From positions 22,282,314 to 22,346,313 of the forward strand of contig JBANSL010000003.1 in NCBI GenBank assembly GCA_037127255.1: DNA of 64,000 bases, read 5' to 3'. The DNA comes from Persicaria tinctoria (taxonomy: Eukaryota > Streptophyta > Magnoliopsida > Caryophyllales > Polygonaceae). The notes under the pieces were generated by a model, which was not told the DNA's origin, did no database searches, and saw nothing but the letters and a program-made list of their open reading frames with translations. The position numbers were made by a program, and so were the translations under genes. Positions within the stretch are counted from its first letter, which is position 1; each line of letters opens with the position of its first letter. Shown here piece after piece: positions 1 through 9,089 of the stretch.

Positions 1-332
1 GCTAGATCAGAATCCATGAATGATCGAAGAAGAAGATAATAGTTGAAGGAGAGTTCTATAACTACTTTTCTATATTGAATCAAATTAGGTTATTGGTAGC
101 TGACGTCTACAATTTATGGACCCCAAGTCCTTAGCTCAATTACAATCATATCCCTAATTCTTTTCACACAATTACAAGAGTACCCCTTCTTATACAATCA
201 ACTATACTCACTATCCCCCGTTCAAGCTAAGCTTGTTGAAATTACAAGAGTCCTTAGCATGTTGGAAGCCAGAAGTTTATGCTGATCATCCTCAACGGTT
301 TAGTCAATATGTCTGCAAGTTGTAGATGAGAT
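1..332 (-). mobile_element. 3' end of a Ty1/copia retrotransposon
   Basis: Read on the minus strand, 332 to 254 encodes the C-terminal tail of a copia RNase H (LADILTKPL motif, then a stop at 254-256). It is followed by a purine-rich polypurine tract (rc of 211-223, GAACGGGGGATAG) and then by sequence starting TGAG (210 downward) that should be the 3' LTR, which runs off the window. The pol part stops abruptly near 332, so this is a truncated end, not a full element. The LADILTK motif is the standard end of plant copia polyproteins. No second LTR is visible here, so the LTR length and target duplication cannot be checked. Confidence 0.75.
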
Positions 333-579
333 CGGATGTCAGAAGGCACCAGAAAACGGATTTAGATCCCGTCCTTATATTTATTGCCTAATATTGACCT
401 AATTAATCGATCTCATCCATCCAAATAAATGAAGGGTCAAGATTATATTCATTTTAATTAACCTAATTTAATTAATTAACCCATTCTCTTTCTTCATCTC
501 CTCTATTGCCGTTTTTATCTCCGGGCACCAGTTTGAGGTTTCCAGCGAGAGGGACTAAGGTCCTCCGATGGGGAACAAG

Positions 580-722
580 CACTACAAGAAAACTGTGTAA
601 ATTTCGACGCTTGTATTTCGACGCTTTATCTATGCGTCGGTAATTTTCGACATTCCTACCCGTCGAAAATTCCCGACACACAAAAGCGTCATTTGGGCCT
701 CTTTTTCGACAACTGCCGGCGT
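580..722. repeat. CACTA left terminus and subterminal repeats
   Basis: CACTACAAGAAAA begins at 580. Over the next 140 bases the motif (T)TTCGACGC and its inverse GCGTCGAAA recur about eight times in both orientations. Such arrays bind the element-encoded TNPA-like protein in En/Spm elements; here only the repeats are seen. The same motif family recurs at 7955-8091 and 26300-26606. Confidence 0.8.
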
Positions 723-1591
723 CGAAATTGGTTTCTTATTTTAATAAAATACTGGAGGGCTGGAACCCAACCCTAACAGACCTTCCCAAAGCCATAGATG
801 GACGATTTTCTAGCTTACTCCTTTCTCTGCCCATGGCTTCTAGATCTCTCTCCTCTCGTTCTCTCCCAATATCCACTCAGATCTCGTCATTGCTCTCCCA
901 ATTATCACTCGCCTTCTCCATTGATGAACGTACCAAAGTCTCCATAACTATTGGAAAATGCCATGGCAAATACTCGCCTCTTTGTCGCCGATGTCGTTGC
1001 CCACACACCGAGACGAAACGAATCCCTCATAATCAGCGCCTCCCTTTCCGGATGTGAGGCACGCAATGCGCTGGTAGCCAGTCTCGAGGATAGCAACCAG
1101 CGCCATTGATTGATTATATCTGCAGATACCAGTGTTGTTGACCGCCTTAAGCCTCTAACAGGAGCCGCCTCGAGGCCTAAGGCCTAATTCATGTTGATCC
1201 AGTCGAGATTAGGTATATCCTTAGAGCTATGTCTTTATTTGTCTTGATTTTGATGAATTAGAGTTTTGATTTGTTGAATTATTGAAGTAACTTTGAATTG
1301 TCATTCTTCGGCTTCGAGTGTAGATATTAGCTTAGTCAAGTGTAGACCTCCATCTCTCACCCTCTCTCTTCTCCAATTTTTCAGATCCAAACAAAGTCTG
1401 GTCCTCTAGATTTCCAAATCCTTAATCGGATCTCAATTTTTTGGCGAGTGGAGTGTACTCCTCGATTTAAAAATATATATATTTCAATTGGCTTAATTTA
1501 GATTGTAGATTAACTTGTTTGTTCAGTTTGCACTTTGAAGTTACTTTGTGAAATTGCAAGCTCATATTCTTAAATTTTAACTTCTCAAGGT

Positions 1592-2293
1592 CATATGCCA
1601 TCAAGGATAATGCAAGCGGAAACACACAATTTGATGATCTCACTGTGGTTGATGTTCATAACACCAGAGGTGTGCTATTTATTGGAAAAAGCCGCTCAGA
1701 GGAGGTAACACTTTGATACTGATACGATGCCCGATCTCTTAGATCAATTGCCACACAATAATTTTCCACATAATAAATAAGCAATAGCTTTGATTTAGGC
1801 GTTATGATAAGCATTTAGCTAGAGGGGTTAAGTCCTTAATTTTTCACAGCTCTGTTGGAAACACCTTGATGAATGAGCCGTCAGCACTAATCCACCTTGT
1901 TTTAACCTTGAGGATCTCAGGTGTTAATGAGGTAAGGACAACTAGTATGCTCATAGATTATCACAAATTCACAATACGAATGTATTCTTACGGTTTGAAC
2001 TGATTCGCTTTATCCAGGAAACAGAACAAGTGCAAAGTATTCTATGCCTAATTGATCTAGCGGAAAGTGAGCGTCTCTCAAGAGCTGATCAACTGGAGAT
2101 CATTTAAAGGAAACAAAGGTAGTATTAGAAATAATAACAAAGTCATGTGTTTCTTTTGCTTGTCAGTAAGTTCCTTATTGAGGATTTGCTTGTTCCCGAC
2201 ATTGATCACACTCGGCCTATCAACAAGAGCTTCTCTTTTTTATGTGATGTATTTTTCGCACTTGGAAACAAAGAAGACAATGTCTTTTTCCCC
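1592..2293 (+). pseudogene. Kinesin-14 motor domain fragment (captured)
   Basis: Three pieces of a kinesin motor domain occur in order on the plus strand. About 1592-1704 reads AIKDNASGNT...DLTVVDV, then in another frame LLEKAAQ, matching the motor region before switch I. 2018-2104 reads EQVQSILCLIDLAESERLSR, the switch II block (family DLAGSER, here DLAESER). 2204-2293 reads INKSFSFLCDVFFALGNKEDNV, matching [22 protein letters not shown] of plant C-terminal kinesins. The pieces are separated by intron-like sequence (GT after 1704, AG before 2018), so the copy came from genomic DNA, not mRNA. Frameshifts, a premature stop at about 2106 and the missing ATP-binding P-loop make it non-functional. 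It sits inside the CACTA remnant with other gene fragments. Confidence 0.7.
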
Positions 2294-2490
2294 ACAATTT
2301 TTTTGTTTCATACAAATTACAACTGAAAACAAATTCCCATTTTCTGTTTATTATTATTATCGGGATTTATACGATTTCTCATCTACTCTAATCAAAGATG
2401 TGTGCTGATCATTTTTGCTTTGCTTCTTTCAATGTAAATTCCCGCTAGCAGATATCATCGAATTTTTCCGGTTTAATAAAGTATACAACA

Positions 2491-2600
2491 CATCCTCTCT
2501 GGGACCAGAAGTATCGCTCTGTTCATGGGACTGACGGAACCGCTAGGTGTTGTAGTTGCAAACGAATGGAGGTACATCTAGATGAAAAACATGATATCTT
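2491..2600 (+). pseudogene. DA1: DA1/DAR-family fragment (captured)
   Basis: The plus-strand frame from 2491 reads HPLWDQKYRSVHGTDG, then TARCCSCKRME. This matches the region after the LIM domain of plant DA1 peptidases, where HPFW.QKYCPSHE.DGT.RCCSCERME is the conserved pattern; two of the zinc-binding Cys (CCSC) are kept but the CPSHE cysteine is replaced (RSVHG). DA1 is a ubiquitin-activated peptidase limiting organ growth. Only about 35 residues remain, with neither the ubiquitin-interacting motifs nor the HEMMH peptidase site, so this is a gene scrap. Neighbouring scraps come from other genes in the same orientation. Confidence 0.6.
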
Positions 2601-2754
2601 CCCGATCTTAGCTGCTTTATCTATATCATCTAACAATTCCTCAACATCCCATCTGTTCTTTTTTCTTGAAGCTATTCTGATTGCACCGATTTTTTTTTCC
2701 TTATGTGCAGCCACAAAGTATTGGATACATTTCCCTCGGTGATAGATAGACACT

Positions 2755-2877
2755 ATGCTCAAAATGCTTGGATTCATCACTAAGCTCAAGCACAAGAAGC
2801 ATGGCAAATTCAAGCATGGGAGGCATGGAAAGCACAAGCAAGACATGTTAGGTGGGAAATTTCAGAAGTGGAAATGA
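2755..2877 (+). pseudogene. 3' coding end of a glycine-rich protein A3-like gene (captured)
   Basis: The frame 2755-2877 encodes a short basic sequence with repeated HGKFKHGRHGKHK-type units and ends GGKFQKWK followed by a TGA stop. Plant glycine-rich protein A3-like proteins end with the same His/Gly/Lys repeats and a GGKFKKWK tail. The glycine-rich N-terminal part is absent; a splice-acceptor-like AG lies at about 2709. Recognition rests on the tail pattern alone, so it is less certain than the SEC3 and kinesin pieces. Confidence 0.5.
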
Positions 2878-3197
2878 TATATTATTTATATAGCATTCCT
2901 GTTTCCTTGGATTCTTTCTGAACCGGTTTATCGATCACATAGGAATTAGGCCGCATTCATAGATAATATAAGGAGAAAATATATTTCCTAGAATTATGAG
3001 TATACTGGTATACTCATGTTAGGTGTTAGGATGATGCATAATTTGAGCAATTTATTGGATATAATTAGCATTGATATCGCTATATGAGATCTGTTTGGGG
3101 ATGTAATGAGAACTCATCACCTATCTGGTCTATGAATATTGGTGAAACAACTGAATCACTATAATCCATTTGTTGCATGTGATTAAACATGTTACAG

Positions 3198-4295
3198 GTT
3201 AGAGAGAAGAAGTCTGGAATGGAGTTGAAGAGTGCATTTGTTCACAGAGCATCTGATTTTTTGAAGAGCTGCTTTGCTAGTCTGGTTGATTCCATTGTAA
3301 ATGACGAGTTATTTCTCTCAAGTATTGCTCAAACTTCGAAATCACTTTTCTTAAATTTATAATATAATGACTCCATTGGAATATATATGATACTTGGTAC
3401 TATTTTGAGCAGCGTTTTAAATGCAGGACATATGCTCGCTTCTTGCAACATTTAATGATGGATTACTAGAAACTCTATATCTTCAATTTGAACCTCTTTT
3501 CTATATACACTAGCTCACCCTGCCTCATTTTCTGCACTAGGGTGTTGATAAAAATTGCTTGATTCCAATAAGGAAAGCATACTGTAGTTCTCTAAACTTG
3601 CTTCTTTTAAGAGAGGTCAATGGATGATATTAAATTTGCTAGTATGGTTTCTTTAATCTTGTTCTGCTGTCCGCGTTTATTTTATAATTTCAGTTCTGGA
3701 GCTCTAATAAATTGAATTTGAAATGATTCATTTCTTAATGATATAGGCCTGAGAGTTCACCAAAGCGGGAAAGGTAAGAGATGTAAGGCTGATCATGGAC
3801 AGAAACTCAAGGCGTTCTAAAGGAGTTGGGTATGTAACTCTTTGCTTACTTATGGGCCATTATATGCATGCTTGTTCTTGGTAGAACTCTTGGCCTATCT
3901 CATTTCAAGAAGTAAACTTACCATCATTTTTAAATGAACTAGCAGTGCAATAAAGAAATCCACGATGAGGGATGATGGGAATACCTTGGTCTCATGTTTA
4001 ATCAATTCATGCAACAAGGTCAAGGTAGATAACATGAAACCGAGTGCACTCTTTTCTCTTCCCTTTTCACCCTTTTTGCTCATTACGTTTCCAGTCCATG
4101 AGAATGAGTGCTATGAGCACCATATAGTATTTGTTTGTTGTATGAGGCATTCTTCATTTCTAATGGGGTCTTGTTTCCATTTAGGTAAGTTTTATTTTGG
4201 ACCTATCATAATAAGGTGGATTGGACTGAGAAAAGTTTGCAAATGAGCTACATGCTAGCAGTAAAGCATCAAGAAATCCGACAGTTTGGCTTGAT
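3198..4295 (+). pseudogene. SEC3: SEC3 exocyst subunit fragment, four exons with introns (captured)
   Basis: Four plus-strand exon remnants match consecutive parts of plant SEC3, a subunit of the exocyst that tethers secretory vesicles at the plasma membrane. About 3198-3318 reads FLKSCFASLVDSIVND; 3427-3458 reads TYARFLQHL; 3543-3623 reads [20 protein letters not shown]; 4230-4295 reads [20 protein letters not shown]. The family has FL.[42 protein letters not shown] and [22 protein letters not shown] in this order. Introns lie between the pieces, so the capture was at DNA level. Only a small central part of the protein is present. Between exons three and four lies an exon of a different gene (3753-3829). 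Confidence 0.8.
3753..3829 (+). pseudogene. RRM exon of an RBM39/CC1-like splicing factor (captured)
   Basis: The exon reads FTKAGKVRDVRLIMDRNSRR then SKGVG and ends at a strong donor GTATGT at 3830. This matches the first RNA-recognition motif of plant RBM39/CC1-like splicing factors (FFS.AGKVRDVRLIMDR.SRRSKGVGY), covering RNP1-adjacent residues. Only about 25 residues of one exon and flanking intron are present. It lies between SEC3 exons, so it was added inside already captured SEC3 sequence or joined to it. Confidence 0.7.
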
Positions 4296-6117
4296 GTATA
4301 TCATCAATAATTGTTATTTCAATTATTTGATGTCATTTATATTATTTTTAATTCACTCATGTAAGATCTTGATTCACTTGACTAATGCTTTATTGGAGTT
4401 GTGCTGGTGTTTATTTGTTAATTAAAGGATTTAAATTAATGTGTAATGAAAGGGGATGAAAGAAGAAAGGGAAATTTTACGAGGTACTTTTGTGGTATGA
4501 CATTTTTCGCGAGGTATACAAAAGTTTTACATATTTCGCATGGTACCCTCGACGTTAAAGAGTATTTCGCCTCGTGCCCTCCAAGGGTTTAGTTTAACAG
4601 ATGCTCCTTTCTCCGTTACATGTGAATTAAAAAGAAAAAGACGAACGAAGGAATCAAGACAGAATGAAGGAACTGTAGGCCGGTGAACGATGTAGCGAAC
4701 AACGAAGGAACGAATTGGAGTGGAGTCCGACGATAGGGAGAAGGAACGAACTGGAGTCCGATGATTGAGAAGCGAACAACCTGGAGGCCGACGATAGGGA
4801 CTGTTTGCGAGGGCGAACTGAGTAGCAAATGACCCGGAGGTCGACGATAGGGAGAAGGGGCCATCCTGCTAGCCGGTCGACGGCGCCGAACAAACTAGAG
4901 CCCTCTGACTGAGCGCGGCGCCGAGGCGACTATGAAATCCTTACATGAGTTCGGGAAGAGCGACTAAAGAAGGTACTTCTGCCTCCTTATCTTCTTTGAA
5001 AATTAGGGTTTGGAATTGGGGCTTCTCAGTATTGGAATTGGGGCTTCAAATTGGGGTTTCTCAATATTTTGTTTTGAATTTTCAATACATCTGATGCTCT
5101 TGTTTGTCGAGATATGAATTTGTAACGCAATGAAACTTGGTTAGCCATTGAAGGATTGAATTTTATTGTTTGCAACATGAATTTGTCGGTAATGAAACCT
5201 TGTTAGTCACAGAAGGATAGAAACTTATTTGCAATGAAACTTGTCTAATGAAATTGTTAACAATGCAATTGTTGGTGACTATTTAAGTTCAAAACATGTT
5301 TTCCCTTGTTATCTTTCTCATTGTCTACTTATCTAGTTTGTAAAGAGCAATTAACAGTGGAGTCTGAGACATGCTTGTCTTTCTAAATACTAAACCGTGT
5401 AGATGATTGTTTGGATAATCTTTTGTGTCTGAAGCATAATGTTTGAAATTTTTCTCTCATATTTCGAATTTTCCCCTCACTTTGGTTGTCACATGCTACT
5501 AGTGACAATGCCTTCTTTGAATACCATTCCTTTGATTTCCTATAGTTGTTGGAGTTGCGATATGTGAATCAAGAATGTGCTTGTTTTCCTTTTTTATACA
5601 TGTTTGAAGTGTTTTATCCAATTTTCTATTTGTAACAGGCATTTATGTGCACTTTCAAATTTTTGATGATATTCAATCTGAATTTTTCATGTGTAGCTCA
5701 TGTTTAGGTGATATGTACCATAGAATTAGCCAATTAGGTGATTATTATGATATGCAATTGTTATGACTGGTTAGGCAAAAGGGTATATTTTCTAAGATCA
5801 ATTGTTATGACTGGTTAGGCCCTGAATCTTTCTCACAACTTATGATAACATAAATATTCCTATCAACTTACATAAATTGAAAAATGTCAATGCAAAAATG
5901 AAAAATCTTAATGCGGCTTACATATATGAATTTAGCTTACAAAAACATAATTTATGCTCAAACTATGAATGCTGAAACTGAAAACCATCTATAATCTGAA
6001 TGCGGTTTACAAAAACTAAAAATTATGTGGAATTTATGCTCAAAATCTGATAATATGAATGCAACTTGCAAGAAACTGAAAATCTGAATGCAGAAACTAT
6101 TCTCTGTTGGATATTTT

Positions 6118-6187
6118 AGCCTATTAGCTCAAGCGGAAGAGCAATGTGCACATGCATATCGATGTGGGTTCGAATCCCACATGGGAT
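6118..6187 (+). pseudogene. tRNA-like sequence (left member of inverted pair)
   Basis: It has an A box (TAGCTCAAGCGG) and a perfect B box (GGTTCGAATCC), a D stem GCTC/GAGC, a T stem GTGGG/CCCAC and an acceptor stem pairing at six of seven positions. The anticodon arm does not form a proper five-base stem with a seven-base loop, and no CCA or poly-T end gives it away as a working gene. I take it as a tRNA-derived pseudogene or repeat, not a charged tRNA. Confidence 0.6.
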
Positions 6188-6300
6188 TACATAATTAATG
6201 AATTGCCAAATAATCTATTTGCATCCCCAAATTAGATTTAGTATGTTTAATACATTAACTTGAACATACTATAGCTTTTGTAAATGAAAAAAAGATGTGT

Positions 6301-6369
6301 AGCCTACGTGGGATTTGAACCCACATCAATGGGTTATACACATTGCTCTACCATTGGAGCTAATAGGCT
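6301..6369 (-). pseudogene. tRNA-like sequence (right member of inverted pair)
   Basis: On the minus strand the acceptor stem AGCCTAT/GTAGGCT pairs at all seven positions (one G-T), the D stem GCTC/GAGC and T stem GTGGG/CCCAC are perfect, and A and B boxes (TAGCTCCAATGG, GGTTCAAATCC) fit the consensus. The anticodon arm is the weak point: the best stem (AATG/CATT) leaves an odd loop with no clear anticodon. It is about three-quarters identical to the plus-strand copy 113 bp away. Confidence 0.6.
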
Positions 6370-7499
6370 AGTGAGACAAAATCTAACCTACGTATATATA
6401 GTCAGAACTAAGCAATTTAGGATCTAAACTCAAGTACACGATGAATTTTATATTTCAACCTTGTTGTTTTCCTTTTATCTTCAAATTATTGCACTTGTTT
6501 CACTCTATTCGCAAAAGCTAAAAATTTAATCTATCCATCAATAATTTCATCTAAATTCTTTAGCTAGATTAAATCTGGCCAAACATATACACTTTCGCAC
6601 GGCTCTCAATATTACTTGTAAGTAAATACATCATAACTTCAACTTAGCATACATTCCAAATACATATTTACAACAAATAAGTCAACACAGACTGCATCAA
6701 ATACTTGCAACTCATAAGAAAATTACTTAATGTTTGATGTGTGACAACCTTTAGGCTGATATTCATGGAAGCATAAGATATAAATAAGATGTGCTTTCTT
6801 TGTCTCCAATGTTAGCAATAGCATTACATATACAAATAAATGTGGATAATTGCTCATGGATTGAGGTTCAGCTATTGACACTTGATAGTGCATCTACGAA
6901 GTGGAAGAGCATTGGAGAACTTGAATAAGCAAATATAGAAGAAAGCAATAATTAGATTCAATTTGCAGAGAGGGGAAGTAAAGCAATTTGAGCAGTGTAT
7001 CAATATGAAGTCTGATTAAACATGTATCCAACAGAGTGACATATTATCTACCCGGAATTTGGATTTATTTGATTGTTTAGTGTCAGTAATTATGCCAGAG
7101 AAGTACCATGAAAGGAAGTGCATCATTATATCCCCATCGCCACTTGCTCCACATGCACCAACTTCATCATCAGCATACGCAGATGATCCTGCAATGGGCC
7201 CCTCTCCAACCCCGATCGGCAATTTAAAGGTTTTAATCAGCATGAGCAAACCCTTGATGAACAGAAAACAAAAGATAGGCACAATTGAATAGAACTGATG
7301 TTCAATGTTCAACCTTAAACCCTAAATATCAGAAAAGGGGAGAAATTTCACACACCGGTTGTCACCATCGCCTCCACCTCCGGTCGACGGTCTACACCTC
7401 CGGTCACCGTTGCCTTCACTCTCAGTTGTGGGGGTTCTTTGTACGATCTCTCCTCTCTTAAGCACCTACATCTTCACTTTGATTTCTCGCTCAGTCATA

Positions 7500-7685
7500 C
7501 TCCCTCCGTTCAACAAAACTTTTCATTTTAGCTTATTTCACAAGTTTTAAGGAAATAAACAAATATATTATTATACCCTCAATTATTACACTACTTTTTA
7601 CTGTATCGAAAACTACAACTAACAATCTATTAATCATTAGAAGGGCATGTACTCTAAAACGACAATTTTTCGTGAACGAAGGGAG
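7500..7685. mobile_element. Stowaway-type MITE
   Basis: Terminal inverted repeats CTCCCTCCGTTCA and (right, inverted) CTCCCTTCGTTCA, flanked by the TA duplication (7498-7499, 7686-7687). Length 186 bp, no coding. This is the usual Stowaway (Tc1/mariner) design. It lies inside the MULE 4469-7932. Confidence 0.85.
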
Positions 7686-7954
7686 TATCTCTATTCGACA
7701 TGTACTCTCTCCCTTTGTCGTCTCGTCTCTCCTCTTTCCAGGTTTCACTTTCTTTCTTTCTTTCTTTTTTATTTTTCAAAACTAACGGAGAAAGTGAAAG
7801 TTTGTCAAATTTAACATTCTAGGGCGCAAGGTGAAATATTCTCTAACGCTACGGGTACCATGCGAAATATGTAAAACTTTTGTATACCTCGCAACAAACG
7901 TCATACCTCAATGGTACCTGGCGGAATTTCCGAAGAAGAAAAATATGATTTTTA

Positions 7955-8091
7955 TTTTTTTTTTTGAAAAATAAAATGCCAATTTCGACGCTTTAGGGTG
8001 TCGAAATTGGGATGTCATTTTCGACGCCCTATGGCGTTGAAAATTACATGCCATTTCCGACGCCATAGGACGTCGAGATCGCGGACGTCCC
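7955..8091. repeat. CACTA subterminal repeats, truncated right side
   Basis: T-rich tract followed by alternating TTTCGACGC and GCGTCGAAA-type units (some mutated, such as GGTGTCGAAA and GGCGTTGAAA), the same family and order as the right-hand end at 26300-26606. The array stops at about 8091 where LINE coding sequence starts, so the terminal CACTA bases are missing. Confidence 0.75.
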
Positions 8092-8731
8092 CACTGTTGC
8101 AGCTCCATCACTTCTGACATACTTGGCCTGCAGAATTTGACACCAAACATCCTCGTTGTTGTTCAGAAACCGCCAGAACAGCTTCCCATTTATGGTCGTG
8201 TTCAACTCCTTCATCTTCCGGATACCCAAGCCCCCATCCTGTTTCAGAATGCACAAGTCGTCCTACGCTACCAGATGCAATCTCCTCCGGTTCTCCTCGT
8301 CCCCCCAAATGAAGCTCCTACACGCTTTGTCGATAGCATCACACGTAGAGATAGGCAGAGCCACCGTCGCCATCGAATACACCGGAATCGAATTGAGCAC
8401 AGATTTGGCGAGCGTCACACGCCCGACCAAGCTCAACCTCTTATGTTTCCATCCCGCCAAACGACCTCCGACCTTATCGAGCAGGGGTTGGAAAGTATCC
8501 CCGTCAATCCTGCTATGGAGAACAGGCATGCCTAAGTAGCTACCCAAATTCGTCGTCACCTCAAAGCCGCACTCCGCCTTCAATCCATTCACAACATCTT
8601 CAGTCATATTGGGGGACACAAACAGTTTAGATTTAGCTTTATTAATCCGTTGTCCGGACGCAAGACAGAATCTATCCAGAATACCATTGATGGCCTGGAG
8701 TTGATCCACCGACGCCTCTGCTATCGACAGA

Positions 8732-8757
8732 GCGTGGAGAGGTTAACCTCTCCACGC
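8732..8757. repeat. Perfect 26-bp palindrome at LINE deletion junction
   Basis: The 26 bases are identical to their own reverse complement (two GCGTGGAGAGGTT arms back to back). It sits exactly where the RT core has been lost, next to copied filler, so it probably formed during break repair. Confidence 0.9.
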
Positions 8758-8778
8758 ACAAGACGAAGAGATATGGCT

Positions 8779-8850
8779 AAAAAGTGGAAGAACGATCAGC
8801 TAAAAACCGTCGACCAACACTTCTAGAAGAAGATCAGCTAAAAACCATCC
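8779..8850. other. Templated filler DNA at a deletion junction
   Basis: AAAAGTGGAAGAACGA at 8780-8795 repeats 9125-9140 of the same LINE, and GATCAGCTAAAAACC occurs twice, at 8794-8808 and 8832-8846. Short copied patches like these are typical of end joining with local DNA synthesis. Confidence 0.7.
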
Positions 8851-9089
8851 AAGCCCGACGCTTTAAGAGCCCCCATGTCCCTCATGGCCTCAAGAATCTC
8901 CCTGTTCGTAATCGGTCTGGCGAACTGATTCCAATTCTCCTCTTCCAGCTCCGGAAAGGCACCCTTCTCCATATCAATCGGCACATCATCAGCCTCCAGG
9001 ATGGTCTAAAGCTTCTTGAAAAAGTCCACCAACATGCCTTCAATAGCTTTCGCGTCAATGATCTCTGCCCCTTCATCATTCTTGAGCAC

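Larger units (their letters stand above)
4469..7932. mobile_element. Non-autonomous Mutator-like element (MULE) with 9-bp target duplication
   Basis: The left end GGGAAATTTTACGAGG (4469 on) and the right end (7932 reading inward on the minus strand, CGGAAATTCCGCCAGG) open imperfect inverted repeats of roughly 110-120 bp; the best shared block is the run around GAGGTATACAAAAGTTTTAC and TTTCGCATGGTACCC. The element is flanked by AAGAAGAAA at 4460-4468 and 7933-7941, the 9-bp duplication expected of Mutator elements. No transposase frame was found. Inside are low-complexity GC-rich blocks (4670-4930 and 7330-7460), two tRNA-like sequences and a Stowaway MITE. 4930-6100 and 6370-7000 hold AT-rich sequence with no gene I recognise; the minus frame 7016-7312 is unidentified. 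Confidence 0.8.
580..8091. mobile_element. Pack-CACTA remnant carrying several host gene fragments
   Basis: The left end is CACTACAAGAAAAC at 580, the usual CACTA terminus, followed by an array of TTTCGACGC-type subterminal repeats to about 722. The same repeat family, in the orientation expected of a right end, is at 7955-8091 next to a T-rich tract, and is cut off where a LINE begins. Between the two lie exons, with their introns, of unrelated host genes, all on the plus strand. A later MULE (4469-7932) interrupts it; without that insert the element would be about 4 kb. The right terminal CACTA end is missing, so no 3-bp target duplication can be shown (bases before the left end are AAG). 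Joining the two ends into one element is inference. No transposase was seen, so it would be non-autonomous. Confidence 0.6.
8092..9089 (-). pseudogene. LINE reverse transcriptase remnant lacking the catalytic core
   Basis: 9089-8870 keeps the first RT segment (the part around ITNREILEAMRDMGALK in shifted frames) and 8725-8092 the last (GILDRFCLASGQRINKAKSK, YLGMPVLHSRI, WKHKRLSLVGRVTLAKSVL, then GLGIRKMKELN). The fingers/palm region that should lie between, including the YADD active site, is gone and replaced by about 140 bp of duplicated and palindromic filler. The 3' side stops after LQAKYVRSDGAA. The enzyme cannot work. Confidence 0.85.

Noticed and set aside
728..1096. Possible gene at the left of the Pack-CACTA (plus frame MASRSLSSRS... 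and the overlapping LFVADVV...ALVASLED reading)
   Set aside because: The second reading looks protein-like and may be a sixth captured fragment, but I could not match it to any family, so it is not listed as a gene.
6118..6369. Functional tRNA genes
   Set aside because: A and B boxes are fine but the anticodon arms do not fold into a normal stem and loop, and no anticodon can be assigned.
7016..7312. Minus-strand frame with YADD, suggesting a reverse transcriptase
   Set aside because: The YADD is isolated ([10 protein letters not shown]); no other RT block surrounds it.
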